Part shown: positions 1-7,890 of the stretch, one piece after another
Layout: every line of letters starts with the position of its first letter
Position numbering within the stretch: the stretch's first letter is position 1
Assembly: GCF_001426405.1 (NCBI RefSeq)
Contig: NZ_LMEP01000025.1
Location: forward strand, 392,750-456,749
Length of the DNA: 64,000 bases
Direction: 5' to 3'
Origin: Streptomyces sp. Root1304
GTDB taxonomy: Bacteria; Actinomycetota; Actinomycetes; Streptomycetales; Streptomycetaceae
The notes under the pieces: generated by a model
The model's database searches: none
The model's input: only the letters and a program-made list of their open reading frames with translations
Told to the model about the DNA's origin: nothing
Program-made: the position numbers and the translations under genes

Positions 1-453
1 TCCCGTATCGACGCCGCCCGCGCCGCTCTGGACGCGCAGCTGCTGCGCCGGGCCTCGGTCACCCAGGAGCTGGCCACCTCCGGTGTGCTCGACCCGGCCG
101 CCTCGATCGTGCTGTACGAGGCCGCGCACGCGGCCCGGCAGGCCGAGGAGGACCACCGGGAGGTCGCCGAGAGCGAGCTGAGCCAGGCCCTGCGGGTCGT
201 GTTCGGCGAGCCCGAGCAGGTGGAGCTCGTACGGGAGGCGGCGGGTGGCGAGGAGGCCGCGGAGGAACTCGCGCAGGCCGCCCGGCGGGTGCCGATGGCC
301 CGCCGGTTCCACAACGACGCCGTACGGGCCGCCCGCGCCCTGCGCCGCCACCGGAAGGTCCGCTGGTTCCGGCTCGCGGGCCACGCGCCCTTCCCGCTGG
401 CCTTCGAAATGGACGACGAGCCGCCGGTGGCCCTTGCCGATCGCCCGGCCTGA
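1..453 (+). CDS. LemA-like conserved protein, C-terminal part (5' end outside window)
   Basis: The reading frame is open from base 1 and stops at 451-453, so only about the last 150 residues are present. The piece is rich in Ala, Glu and Arg and should be largely helical. Its end (RRFHNDAVRAARALRRHRKV, then a Phe/Pro-rich tail) resembles the C-terminal helix of LemA-family proteins, where an Arg-Phe-(Tyr/His)-Asn-Asp-Ala-Val core is followed by a hydrophobic end. LemA proteins are usually N-terminally membrane-anchored and helical, with no firmly known biochemical role. The N-terminal anchor cannot be checked here. The family call is inference from this one motif. It lies upstream of pdxS in the same direction, with 117 bases between. 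Confidence 0.5.
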   Translation, partial: SRIDAARAALDAQLLRRASVTQELATSGVLDPAASIVLYEAAHAARQAEEDHREVAESELSQALRVVFGEPEQVELVREAAGGEEAAEELAQAARRVPMARRFHNDAVRAARALRRHRKVRWFRLAGHAPFPLAFEMDDEPPVALADRPA

Positions 454-483
454 CGCCTCGTAACCTGCGAAAACGATCCACCA

Positions 484-520
484 GGTCCACATTGGCCCTT
501 GCTGTGGACCGCAGGTGGAC
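484..520 (+). promoter_or_regulatory. Putative MocR/PdxR-type operator in front of pdxS
   Basis: GTGGACC (504-510) and GTGGACT (514-520) are direct repeats with a 10-bp period, and GGTCCAC (484-490) is an inverted third copy; GGTCCACA/TGTGGACC form a perfect 8-bp inverted repeat. Known PdxR sites in Corynebacterium carry a GTGG-CT type core, and MocR-family operators often combine two direct and one inverted half-site. TTGGCC (492-497) and TGGACT (515-520), 17 bp apart, could be the promoter elements that such a protein would cover. The regulator gene is not in view, so the assignment is inference. Confidence 0.4.
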
Positions 521-570
521 TGTTTCCTCACTGGTGTCGTCATTTCGCTGTTGTCACGAGTGAGGTACTT

Positions 571-1485
571 GTGTCCACCACGCCTTCCCCCTTCCCCCAG
601 TCCCCCGAGACCGGCACCGCCCGTGTGAAGCGCGGCATGGCCGAGCAGCTCAAGGGCGGCGTGATCATGGACGTGGTCAACGCCGAGCAGGCGAAGATCG
701 CCGAGGACGCCGGCGCCGTGGCCGTCATGGCCCTGGAGCGGGTCCCGGCGGACATCCGCAAGGACGGCGGCGTGGCCCGCATGTCCGACCCGAACATGAT
801 CGAAGAGATCATCGGCGCGGTCTCCATCCCGGTCATGGCCAAGTCCCGCATCGGCCACTTCGTCGAGGCCCAGGTCCTCCAGTCCCTCGGCGTCGACTAC
901 ATCGACGAGTCCGAGGTCCTGACCCCGGCCGACGAGGTCAACCACTCCGACAAGTGGGCCTTCACGACCCCCTTCGTCTGTGGCGCCACCAACCTGGGCG
1001 AGGCCCTGCGCCGCATCGCCGAGGGCGCGGCCATGATCCGCTCCAAGGGCGAGGCCGGCACCGGCAACGTCGTCGAGGCCGTCCGCCACCTGCGCCAGAT
1101 CAAGAACGAGATCGCCCGGCTGCGCGGCTTCGACAACAACGAGCTGTTCGCCGCCGCCAAGGACCTGCGCGCCCCGTACGAGCTGGTCAAGGAGGTCGCC
1201 GAGCTCGGCAAGCTGCCGGTCGTGCTGTTCTCCGCCGGTGGTGTCGCCACCCCCGCCGACGCCGCGCTCATGCGCCAGCTCGGCGCCGAGGGCGTCTTCG
1301 TCGGCTCCGGCATCTTCAAGTCGGGCGACCCGGCCAAGCGCGCCGCCGCCATCGTGAAGGCCACCACCTTCTACGACGACCCGAAGATCATCGCGGACGC
1401 CTCCCGCAACCTCGGCGAGGCCATGGTCGGCATCAACTGCGACACCCTCCCCGAGTCCGAGCGCTACGCCAACCGCGGCTGGTAG
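571..1485 (+). CDS. pdxS: Pyridoxal 5'-phosphate synthase, synthase subunit PdxS
   Basis: The 304-residue protein is the (beta/alpha)8 synthase subunit of the DXP-independent PLP pathway. It condenses ribose 5-phosphate, glyceraldehyde 3-phosphate and ammonia into PLP in the cytosol. Recognisable blocks are MALERVPADIRKDGGVARM, MAKSRIGHFVEAQ with one active-site lysine, SKGEAGTGNVVEAVRHLR with the second lysine, and VFVGSGIFKSGDPAKRA, a phosphate-binding loop. I chose GTG at 571 because GAGGT lies 5-9 bases upstream and the family N-terminus begins shortly before VKRGMAEQLKGGVIMDV; the open frame before it (from 499) has no homology-like sequence. It is followed after 6 bases by pdxT, its glutaminase partner, so the two are surely co-transcribed. 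Confidence 0.97.
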   Translation: MSTTPSPFPQSPETGTARVKRGMAEQLKGGVIMDVVNAEQAKIAEDAGAVAVMALERVPADIRKDGGVARMSDPNMIEEIIGAVSIPVMAKSRIGHFVEAQVLQSLGVDYIDESEVLTPADEVNHSDKWAFTTPFVCGATNLGEALRRIAEGAAMIRSKGEAGTGNVVEAVRHLRQIKNEIARLRGFDNNELFAAAKDLRAPYELVKEVAELGKLPVVLFSAGGVATPADAALMRQLGAEGVFVGSGIFKSGDPAKRAAAIVKATTFYDDPKIIADASRNLGEAMVGINCDTLPESERYANRGW

Positions 1486-1491
1486 TCACTC

Positions 1492-2082
1492 ATGAGCACC
1501 CCCGTCATCGGTGTCCTGGCCCTCCAGGGCGACGTACGGGAGCACCTGATCGCCCTGGCCGCGGCCGACGCCGTGGCCAGGCCGGTGAGGCGCCCCGAGG
1601 AGCTGGCCGAGGTCGACGGCCTGGTCATCCCCGGTGGAGAGTCCACCACCATCTCCAAGCTGGCCGAACTGTTCGGCCTGATGGAGCCGCTGCGCGAGCG
1701 CATCGCCGCGGGCATGCCGGTCTACGGCACCTGCGCCGGTCTCATCATGCTCGCCGAGAAGATCCTCGACCCGCGTTCGGGCCAGGAGACCTTCGGCGGC
1801 ATCGACATGATCGTCCGCCGCAACGCCTTCGGCCGGCAGAACGAGTCCTTCGAGGCCGGCGTCACCGTCGCGGGCATCGAGGACGGCCCCGTCGAGGGCG
1901 TCTTCATCCGGGCCCCCTGGGTGGAGTCCGTCGGCGCCGAGGTCGAGGTCCTCGCCGAGCACGGCGGTCACGTCGTCGCCGTACGGCAGGGCCGGGCGCT
2001 CGCGACCTCGTTCCACCCCGAGCTCACCGGGGATCACCGCATCCACGCCCTGTTCGTCGACATGGTGCGCGCCGCGGGCTGA
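1492..2082 (+). CDS. pdxT: Pyridoxal 5'-phosphate synthase, glutaminase subunit PdxT
   Basis: This 196-residue class I glutamine amidotransferase hydrolyses glutamine and channels ammonia to PdxS. The nucleophile elbow GTCAGLIML (Cys near residue 81) and the C-terminal SFHPELTGD (His/Glu of the triad) are intact. The N-terminal VLALQGDVREH and GGESTT blocks are typical of PdxT (YaaE/Sno) proteins. Length is normal for the family. It starts with ATG only 6 bases after the pdxS stop, within the same operon. About 60 bases later yebC has its own ribosome binding site. Confidence 0.97.
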   Translation: MSTPVIGVLALQGDVREHLIALAAADAVARPVRRPEELAEVDGLVIPGGESTTISKLAELFGLMEPLRERIAAGMPVYGTCAGLIMLAEKILDPRSGQETFGGIDMIVRRNAFGRQNESFEAGVTVAGIEDGPVEGVFIRAPWVESVGAEVEVLAEHGGHVVAVRQGRALATSFHPELTGDHRIHALFVDMVRAAG

Positions 2083-2144
2083 TCCGATCCCGGTAGGATC
2101 TCTCGGGTTCGTGCAGTACTGGGTTACGCGAAGGAGACAGGCAG

Positions 2145-2897
2145 ATGTCCGGCCACTCTAAATGGGCTACGACGAAGCACAAGAAGGCCGTGATCGACGC
2201 CAAGCGCGGCAAGCTCTTCGCGAAGCTGATCAAGAACATCGAGGTCGCGGCCCGTACGGGCGGCGCCGACCTGGACGGCAACCCGACGCTGTTCGACGCC
2301 GTCCAGAAGGCGAAGAAGCAGTCGGTCCCGAACAAGAACATCGACTCCGCGCTCAAGCGCGGTTCGGGTCTCGAGGCCGGCGGCGCCGACTACGAGACGA
2401 TCATGTACGAGGGCTACGGCCCGAACGGTGTCGCGGTGCTCATCGAGTGCCTCACCGACAACCGCAACCGCGCCGCCTCCGACGTGCGCGTGGCCATGAC
2501 CCGGAACGGCGGCTCGATGGCCGACCCGGGTTCGGTCTCGTACCTGTTCAACCGCAAGGGCGTCATCGTGCTCCCCAAGGGCGAGCTGTCCGAGGACGAC
2601 GTCCTGGAGTCGGTGCTCGAGGCCGGTGCCGAGGAGGTCAACGACCTCGGTGAGTCCTTCGAGATCATCAGCGAGGCCACCGACCTGGTCGCGGTCCGTA
2701 CCGCGCTCCAGGAGGCCGGCATCGACTACGACTCCGCCGAGTCCAGCTTCGTCCCGACCATGCAGGTCGAGCTCGACGAAGAGGGCGCGCGCAAGATCTT
2801 CAAGCTGATCGACGCGCTGGAGGACAGCGACGACGTGCAGAACGTCTTCGCCAACTTCGACGTCAGCGACGAGGTCATGGAGAAGGTCGACGCCTGA
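2145..2897 (+). CDS. yebC: YebC/PmpR family protein (TACO1 type)
   Basis: This 250-residue member of the YebC/TACO1 family opens with the signature SGHSKWATTKHKKAVIDAKRG and continues with KAKKQSVPNKNIDSALKRG and YEGYGPNGVAVLIECLTDN. Members have been described as DNA-binding regulators and, more recently, as ribosome-associated factors easing translation of proline-rich stretches; which applies here cannot be told from sequence. An AAGGAGA site lies 6-12 bases before the ATG. TAGGAT at 2094-2099 could be a -10 element giving it a promoter separate from pdxT. In actinobacteria it commonly sits just upstream of ruvCAB, as here, but a hairpin separates it from ruvC. Confidence 0.95.
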   Translation: MSGHSKWATTKHKKAVIDAKRGKLFAKLIKNIEVAARTGGADLDGNPTLFDAVQKAKKQSVPNKNIDSALKRGSGLEAGGADYETIMYEGYGPNGVAVLIECLTDNRNRAASDVRVAMTRNGGSMADPGSVSYLFNRKGVIVLPKGELSEDDVLESVLEAGAEEVNDLGESFEIISEATDLVAVRTALQEAGIDYDSAESSFVPTMQVELDEEGARKIFKLIDALEDSDDVQNVFANFDVSDEVMEKVDA

Positions 2898-2915
2898 TCA
2901 AGGCCGTTCCGCAGC

Positions 2916-2945
2916 GGGCCGACGGGGACACACCCCCGTCGGCCC
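2916..2945 (+). terminator. Hairpin terminator after yebC
   Basis: GGGCCGACGGGG (2916-2927) and CCCCGTCGGCCC (2934-2945) form a perfect 12-bp stem with loop ACACAC. There is no T-tract, as is usual for Streptomyces terminators. It lies 18 bases after the yebC stop and before a TAGCCT (2956-2961) that could be the -10 of ruvC. Confidence 0.6.
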
Positions 2946-2994
2946 GGGCAGCCGATAGCCTGCACAAACAGATGAGCGAAGGAAGGGGGGCGAC

Positions 2995-3558
2995 GTGCGC
3001 GTTCTCGGGGTGGACCCCGGACTGACCCGGTGCGGCGTCGGCGTCGTCGAGGGCGTCGCCGGACGGCCCCTGACCATGCTCGGCGTGGGCGTGGTCCGCA
3101 CGGCAGCGGACGACGACATCGGTGTGCGCCTGGTCGGCATCGAGCGCGGCATAGAGGAGTGGCTCGACCGCTTCTCGCCCGAACTCGTCGCCGTGGAGCG
3201 GGTGTTCAGCCAGCACAACGTGCGCACGGTGATGGGCACGGCCCAGGCCAGCGCGGTCGCCATGCTCTGCGCCTCCCGCCGCGGCATCCCCGTCGCCCTG
3301 CACACCCCCAGCGAGGTCAAGGCCGCCGTCACCGGCAGCGGACGCGCCGACAAGGCCCAGGTCGGGGCCATGGTGACTCGGCTCCTCCGGCTCTCCGCAC
3401 CGCCCAAGCCGGCCGACGCCGCCGACGCCCTCGCCCTCGCGATCTGCCACATCTGGCGGGCCCCCGCCCAGAACCGCCTCCAGCAGGCCGTCGCCCAGAA
3501 CCGTCTCCAGCAGGCGGTCGCCCAGCAGGCGTCCGCAGTGAAAGGCCGAACCCGATGA
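2995..3558 (+). CDS. ruvC: Holliday junction resolvase RuvC
   Basis: This 187-residue RNase H-fold endonuclease cuts four-way junctions delivered by RuvAB. The first acidic residue is in VLGVDPGLTRCGVG, the Glu in VAVERVFSQHN, and the final acidic residues in KPADAADALALAICH near residue 145, so the catalytic set looks complete. GTG at 2995 follows a strong GAAGGAAGGGGGG. The catalytic core ends near residue 155. The remaining tail is a near-perfect duplication of nine codons (AQNRLQQAV twice, then AQQA), giving a glutamine-rich tail. The stop overlaps the ruvA start by ATGA. Confidence 0.96.
   Translation: MRVLGVDPGLTRCGVGVVEGVAGRPLTMLGVGVVRTAADDDIGVRLVGIERGIEEWLDRFSPELVAVERVFSQHNVRTVMGTAQASAVAMLCASRRGIPVALHTPSEVKAAVTGSGRADKAQVGAMVTRLLRLSAPPKPADAADALALAICHIWRAPAQNRLQQAVAQNRLQQAVAQQASAVKGRTR
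3466..3519 (+). repeat. Tandem 27-bp duplication inside the 3' end of ruvC
   Basis: Two in-frame 27-base copies (3466-3492 and 3493-3519) differ at only two positions, both third-codon changes, and each encodes AQNRLQQAV. A partial third copy (GCCCAGCAGGC) follows from 3520. The duplication lengthens the non-catalytic C-terminal tail of RuvC without shifting the frame. Confidence 0.9.
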
Positions 3559-4187
3559 TCGCCTTCGTCAGCGGCCCGGTCGCCGCGCTCGCCCCCACCA
3601 CGGCCGTCATCGAGGTCGGCGGCGTGGGCATGGCCGTCCAGTGCACCCCGGCCACCCTCGCGGGCCTGCGGATCGGCGAGGACGCCCGGCTCGCCACCTC
3701 GCTCGTCGTCCGTGAGGACTCCCTCACCCTGTACGGCTTCGCCGACGACGACGAGCGGCAGGTCTTCGAGCTCCTCCAGACCGCCAGCGGCGTCGGCCCC
3801 CGCCTCGCCCAGGCCATGCTCGGCGTGCACAGCCCCGACGCCCTGCGCGTCGCCGTCTCCACCGGGGACGAGAAGGCCCTCATGGCCGTCCCCGGCATCG
3901 GCAAGAAGGGCGCGCAGAAACTCCTCCTCGAACTGAAGGACAAACTCGGCGCCCCGCTCGGCAGCAGCGGCCTCGTCGGCGCCCAGCGCGCCGCGGCCAC
4001 CGGCCCCGCGCCCTGGACCGAGCAGCTGTCCGCCGCGCTCATCGGCCTCGGATACGCGAGCCGCGAGGCGGAGGAGGCGGTCAGCGCCGTCGCGCCGCAG
4101 GCCGAGGCCGCCATCGCCGAGGGCGGCACCGCCCCCGTACCGCAGCTGCTCCGGGCCGCCCTGCAGACCCTCAACCGGACCCGCTGA
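3555..4187 (+). CDS. ruvA: Holliday junction branch migration protein RuvA
   Basis: This 210-residue protein binds the four-way junction as a tetramer and loads RuvB. It begins MIAFVSGPVAALAP (OB-fold domain I) and carries two helix-hairpin-helix elements, one around FELLQTASGVGPRLAQAML and one around LMAVPGIGKKGAQKLLLEL. The C-terminal domain III that contacts RuvB covers about residues 150-210. The ATG overlaps the ruvC stop, which couples their translation. A 73-base spacer separates it from ruvB; all three are on one presumed transcript. Confidence 0.97.
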   Translation: MIAFVSGPVAALAPTTAVIEVGGVGMAVQCTPATLAGLRIGEDARLATSLVVREDSLTLYGFADDDERQVFELLQTASGVGPRLAQAMLGVHSPDALRVAVSTGDEKALMAVPGIGKKGAQKLLLELKDKLGAPLGSSGLVGAQRAAATGPAPWTEQLSAALIGLGYASREAEEAVSAVAPQAEAAIAEGGTAPVPQLLRAALQTLNRTR

Positions 4188-4260
4188 CCGCCCCCGATCC
4201 TGACGGGACCGGGGGAGGCACCCCCGCCGGCCAGGCCGTACGAACGAGAAGGCATCCACC

Positions 4261-5349
4261 GTGAACTGGGACGACGACACCACCGCCGAGGCCTCCGACG
4301 CCGAGGCGCGCATCGTCGGCGCCTCCGCCGAGGGCGACGACCAGGCCGTCGAAGCGGCCCTGCGCCCCAAGGACCTCAGCGAGTTCGTCGGCCAGGAGAA
4401 GGTCCGCCAGCAGCTCGACCTGGTCCTCAAGGCCGCCCGCCAGCGCGGTGCCACCGCCGACCACGTCCTGCTCTCCGGCGCCCCCGGCCTCGGCAAGACC
4501 ACCCTCTCGATGATCATCGCCGCCGAGATGAACGCCCCGATCCGCATCACCTCGGGCCCCGCCATCCAGCACGCCGGAGACCTCGCCGCGATCCTCTCCT
4601 CCCTCCAGGAGGGCGAGATCCTCTTCCTCGACGAGATCCACCGCATGTCCCGGCCCGCCGAGGAGATGCTCTACATGGCGATGGAGGACTTCCGCGTCGA
4701 CGTCATCGTCGGCAAGGGCCCCGGCGCCACCGCCATCCCGCTGGAACTCCCGCCCTTCACCCTGGTCGGCGCCACCACCCGGGCCGGCCTCCTGCCGCCC
4801 CCGCTGCGCGACCGCTTCGGCTTCACCGGTCACATGGAGTTCTACGACCCGGCCGAACTCCGGCGCGTGATCCACCGCTCCGCCGGCCTCCTCGACGTCG
4901 AGATCGACCCGGCCGGAGCCGCCGAGATCGCCGGACGCTCCCGCGGCACCCCCCGTATCGCCAACCGGCTGCTCCGCCGCGTCCGCGACTACGCGCAGGT
5001 CAGGGCCGACGGAGTCATCACCCGCGAGATCGCCGAGGCCGCCCTCAGCGTGTACGAGGTCGACGGCCGCGGCCTCGACCGCCTCGACCGGGCCGTCCTG
5101 GAGGCCCTGCTCAAGCTCTTCGGCGGCGGCCCGGTCGGTCTGTCCACCCTCGCGGTGGCCGTGGGGGAGGAGCGCGAGACCGTCGAGGAGGTCGCCGAAC
5201 CCTTCCTCGTACGCGAGGGACTGCTCGCCCGCACGCCCCGTGGCCGGGTCGCCACTCCGGCGGCCTGGGCGCACCTCGGACTGGTTCCGCCGCAGGCTGC
5301 GGGCCCGGGGGCACACGGAAGCGGACAACAGGGGCTCTTCGGGGCGTGA
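4261..5349 (+). CDS. ruvB: Holliday junction branch migration ATPase RuvB
   Basis: This 362-residue AAA+ motor drives branch migration on RuvA-bound junctions. Walker A GAPGLGKTT is near residues 73-81, Walker B LFLDEIH near 121-127, sensor VGATTRAGLLPPPLRDRFG around 163-182, and the winged-helix C-terminal domain spans about 275-345. GTG at 4261 follows AGAAGGCA. It is the last gene of the ruv cluster; a candidate promoter for yajC lies in the next intergenic stretch. Length and all motifs are normal. Confidence 0.97.
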   Translation: MNWDDDTTAEASDAEARIVGASAEGDDQAVEAALRPKDLSEFVGQEKVRQQLDLVLKAARQRGATADHVLLSGAPGLGKTTLSMIIAAEMNAPIRITSGPAIQHAGDLAAILSSLQEGEILFLDEIHRMSRPAEEMLYMAMEDFRVDVIVGKGPGATAIPLELPPFTLVGATTRAGLLPPPLRDRFGFTGHMEFYDPAELRRVIHRSAGLLDVEIDPAGAAEIAGRSRGTPRIANRLLRRVRDYAQVRADGVITREIAEAALSVYEVDGRGLDRLDRAVLEALLKLFGGGPVGLSTLAVAVGEERETVEEVAEPFLVREGLLARTPRGRVATPAAWAHLGLVPPQAAGPGAHGSGQQGLFGA

Positions 5350-5396
5350 CGGTGTCGACACTCGCCCGGACAGGAACCGGGGTGCGATGCTGGACG

Positions 5397-5427
5397 TTGT
5401 TCCATCGATGCGGACTCGCCTAGACTC
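5397..5427 (+). promoter_or_regulatory. Candidate promoter for yajC-secDF
   Basis: TTGTTC (5397-5402) and TAGACT (5422-5427) are separated by 19 bp. TAGACT is a good match to the vegetative -10 of Streptomyces; the -35 is weaker. The position, 88 bases before the yajC GTG and in the 165-base gap after ruvB, fits a separate transcription start for the Sec accessory genes. Confidence 0.4.
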
Positions 5428-5514
5428 CGCCGATGCCGCCCTTTCCGGTCGGCGCGCCCACCCCCGAAGATCAGGCCGCGGGTTCTCCGCGACCGTGCGA
5501 AGGAAACCCGTCCC

Positions 5515-5991
5515 GTGAGCATCGTGACCCTCCTCCCCTTCATCGTCCTCATCGGGGCCATGTTCCTGATGACCCGCTCTGCCAAGAAGAAGCAGCAGGC
5601 GGCGGCGCAGATGCGCAACGAGATGCAGCCCGGCACCGGCGTGCGCACGATCGGGGGGATGTACGCCACCGTCAAGGAGATCGGCGACGAGACCGTCCTC
5701 CTGGAGGTCGCGCCGGGCGTTCACGCGGTCTACGCCAAGAACGCCATCGGTGCGGTCCTGGAGGACTCCGAGTACAACCGCATCGTCCACGGCGACGACC
5801 CGGAGTCGGACACCGACACCGTCGTCCCGGACGACGCCTCCTCGCTGACCGACGCCGCCGAGGCCGAGGTCGCGGAGACCACCGAGGACGCGGTGCCCAA
5901 GGCCGACCTGACCAAGAAGTCGGACGCGGCCGAGGCCGCCACCGAGGGGCAGAAGGACGGCAAGACCGACGGCGAGACCGACGCGAAGTAG
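5515..5991 (+). CDS. yajC: Preprotein translocase accessory subunit YajC
   Basis: The 158-residue protein has one N-terminal membrane segment (about residues 4-20, VTLLPFIVLIGAMFLMTR) followed by the cytoplasmic YajC fold with TGVRTIGGMYATVKEIGDE and LEVAPGVHAVYAKNAIG. YajC associates with SecDF at the SecYEG channel. The last 60 or so residues are an acidic, Asp/Glu/Thr/Ala-rich tail, common in streptomycete YajC and probably disordered. GTG at 5515 sits 7-8 bases after GAAGGAAA. secD follows after 146 bases. Confidence 0.92.
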   Translation: MSIVTLLPFIVLIGAMFLMTRSAKKKQQAAAQMRNEMQPGTGVRTIGGMYATVKEIGDETVLLEVAPGVHAVYAKNAIGAVLEDSEYNRIVHGDDPESDTDTVVPDDASSLTDAAEAEVAETTEDAVPKADLTKKSDAAEAATEGQKDGKTDGETDAK

Positions 5992-5998
5992 TCGCGGC

Positions 5999-6040
5999 GG
6001 GGGACACACCGCGCACGCCCACCGGCGCGCGCGGTCCCCC
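5999..6040 (+). terminator. Hairpin between yajC and secD
   Basis: GGGGG (5999-6003) pairs with CCCCC (6036-6040) and, after a four-base bulge, ACCGCGC (6008-6014) pairs with GCGCGGT (6029-6035). It starts 8 bases after the yajC stop. It could be a partial terminator or an RNA-processing hairpin that sets different levels of YajC and SecD. Confidence 0.4.
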
Positions 6041-6137
6041 GAACGGTTCCACGTCTGCGGGGGATGGTCCCCACACACACTTCGTGGCCGTCGCGCGCAC
6101 ACCCGGCGCGGGGCGGTTGGACAGGGAGATACGACAG

Positions 6138-7889
6138 GTGGCAGCACCGAAGAAGGGCCGAAGGCCGGCGGGGGGACAGAGCCGGCCGGGCCGCGCCCTG
6201 GCACTCATCCTGATCGCCATGGTCGCGCTCACCGGCGGGATGTTCTGGTCGGGGCACACCACCCCGCGCCTCGGCATCGACCTCGCCGGCGGTACGTCGA
6301 TCACGCTCAAGGCCAAGGCTGAGCCGGGCCAGGAGTCGGCGGTCAACGAGACCAACATGAACACCGCCGTCAGCATCATCGAACGGCGTGTCAACGGTCT
6401 CGGTGTCTCCGAGGCCGAGGTCCAGACGCAGGGCCGCGAGAACATCATCGTCAACATTCCTCGCGGGACGAACGAGAAGCAGGCCCGGGAGCAGGTCGGT
6501 ACCACCGCCCAGCTCTACTTCCGGCCCGTCCTCGCCGTCGCGGCCGCCGCGCCGCAGCCGATGCCGACCGGTACCGCCTCCGGCTCCCCGTCGGCCGCGC
6601 CGAAGCCGTCCGCCTCCGGTGCGACGGCGGGCGAGAAGTCGGCCACCCCGACGGCCACCGCCTCCACCCAGGGCCGTGCGCTCACCGAGGCCCTCAAGGC
6701 CCCGAGCCCCACGCCCACCGGGACCCCGAAGGCCACGCAGACCCCCCAGCCGAAGCAGACGCCGGACCCGGCGACCGCGGCGCTGGAGCAGAAGTTCACC
6801 ACCCTGAACTGCCTCGACCCCAAGCAGCGGACCGCCGCCGGCCAGGGCGTCCTGCCGGCCCAGCCGACCGTGGCCTGTGGCAAGAACGCGATCGGCCAGT
6901 GGGAGAAGTACCTCCTCGGCCCGGCCGAGGTCGAGGGCAAGGACGTCGACAACGCCAAGGCCGCGATCGACCAGCGCAGCGGTCAGTGGATCGTCGACAT
7001 GGAGTTCACGGGCGCCGGCTCGAAGAAGTTCCAGTCGATCACCAGCAAGCTCTCGCAGCAGACCGAGCCGCAGAACCAGTTCGCGATCGTCCTGGACGGC
7101 GAGGTCGTCTCGGCGCCCCGCGTCCAGACCACGCTGAGCGCCAGCGCGCAGATCTCCGGCAGCTTCAACCAGCAGTCCGCCCAGGACCTCGGCAACATCC
7201 TGTCCTACGGCGCCCTGCCGCTCGCCTTCCAGACGCAGAGCGTCGACACCGTGACCGCCGCCCTCGGCGGTGACCAGCTGGAGGCCGGTCTGATCGCCGG
7301 CGCCATCGGTCTCGCCCTCGTCATCATCTACCTGGTGGCCTACTACCGCGGCCTGTCGCTGATCGCCATCCTCAGCCTCGGCGTCTCCGCGCTGCTGACC
7401 TACGTGATCATGGCCCTGCTCGGCCCGGCCATCGGCTTCGCGCTGAACCTGCCGGCCGTCTGTGGTGCCATCGTCGCCATCGGTATCACCGCGGACTCGT
7501 TCATCGTCTACTTCGAGCGCATCCGCGACGAGCTCCGCGAGGGCCGCACGCTCCGCCCGGCCGTCGAGCGCGCCTGGCCGCGTGCCCGTCGCACCATCCT
7601 GGTCTCCGACTTCGTGTCGTTCCTGGCCGCGGCCGTGCTCTTCCTCGTCACCGTCGGCAAGGTCCAGGGCTTCGCGTTCACGCTCGGCCTGACCACCCTG
7701 CTCGACGTCGTCGTGGTGTTCCTCTTCACCAAGCCGGTCATGACGCTCCTCGCGCGGACCAAGTTCTTCGGCAACGGCCACGCCTGGTCCGGCCTGGACC
7801 CGAAGCGACTCGGCGCCAAGCCGCCGCTGCGCCGCACCCGCCGTGCCAATGCCTCTGTCGCTGGCCCTGTCGACCCGAAGGAGGCGTGA
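6138..7889 (+). CDS. secD: Protein translocase subunit SecD
   Basis: This 583-residue RND-type membrane protein works with SecF to pull secreted proteins across the membrane using the proton gradient. It has a first membrane segment at about 20-38, then the conserved LGIDLAGGTSITLKA block, a periplasmic-type external domain, and five membrane segments from about 378 to 537. Between about residues 134 and 214 there is a long Pro/Ser/Thr/Ala-rich insertion, seen in streptomycete SecD and likely unstructured outside the membrane. GTG at 6138 is chosen because MAAPKKGRRPAGG and the first membrane helix follow it directly; the frame is open far upstream without homology. The stop is one base before the secF ATG. 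Confidence 0.96.
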   Translation: MAAPKKGRRPAGGQSRPGRALALILIAMVALTGGMFWSGHTTPRLGIDLAGGTSITLKAKAEPGQESAVNETNMNTAVSIIERRVNGLGVSEAEVQTQGRENIIVNIPRGTNEKQAREQVGTTAQLYFRPVLAVAAAAPQPMPTGTASGSPSAAPKPSASGATAGEKSATPTATASTQGRALTEALKAPSPTPTGTPKATQTPQPKQTPDPATAALEQKFTTLNCLDPKQRTAAGQGVLPAQPTVACGKNAIGQWEKYLLGPAEVEGKDVDNAKAAIDQRSGQWIVDMEFTGAGSKKFQSITSKLSQQTEPQNQFAIVLDGEVVSAPRVQTTLSASAQISGSFNQQSAQDLGNILSYGALPLAFQTQSVDTVTAALGGDQLEAGLIAGAIGLALVIIYLVAYYRGLSLIAILSLGVSALLTYVIMALLGPAIGFALNLPAVCGAIVAIGITADSFIVYFERIRDELREGRTLRPAVERAWPRARRTILVSDFVSFLAAAVLFLVTVGKVQGFAFTLGLTTLLDVVVVFLFTKPVMTLLARTKFFGNGHAWSGLDPKRLGAKPPLRRTRRANASVAGPVDPKEA

Positions 7890-7890
7890 G

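Noticed and set aside
5433..6137. Open frame upstream of, and continuous with, secD
   Set aside because: It overlaps all of yajC in another frame and is Arg/Pro/Gly-rich; the SecD N-terminus clearly starts at 6138.
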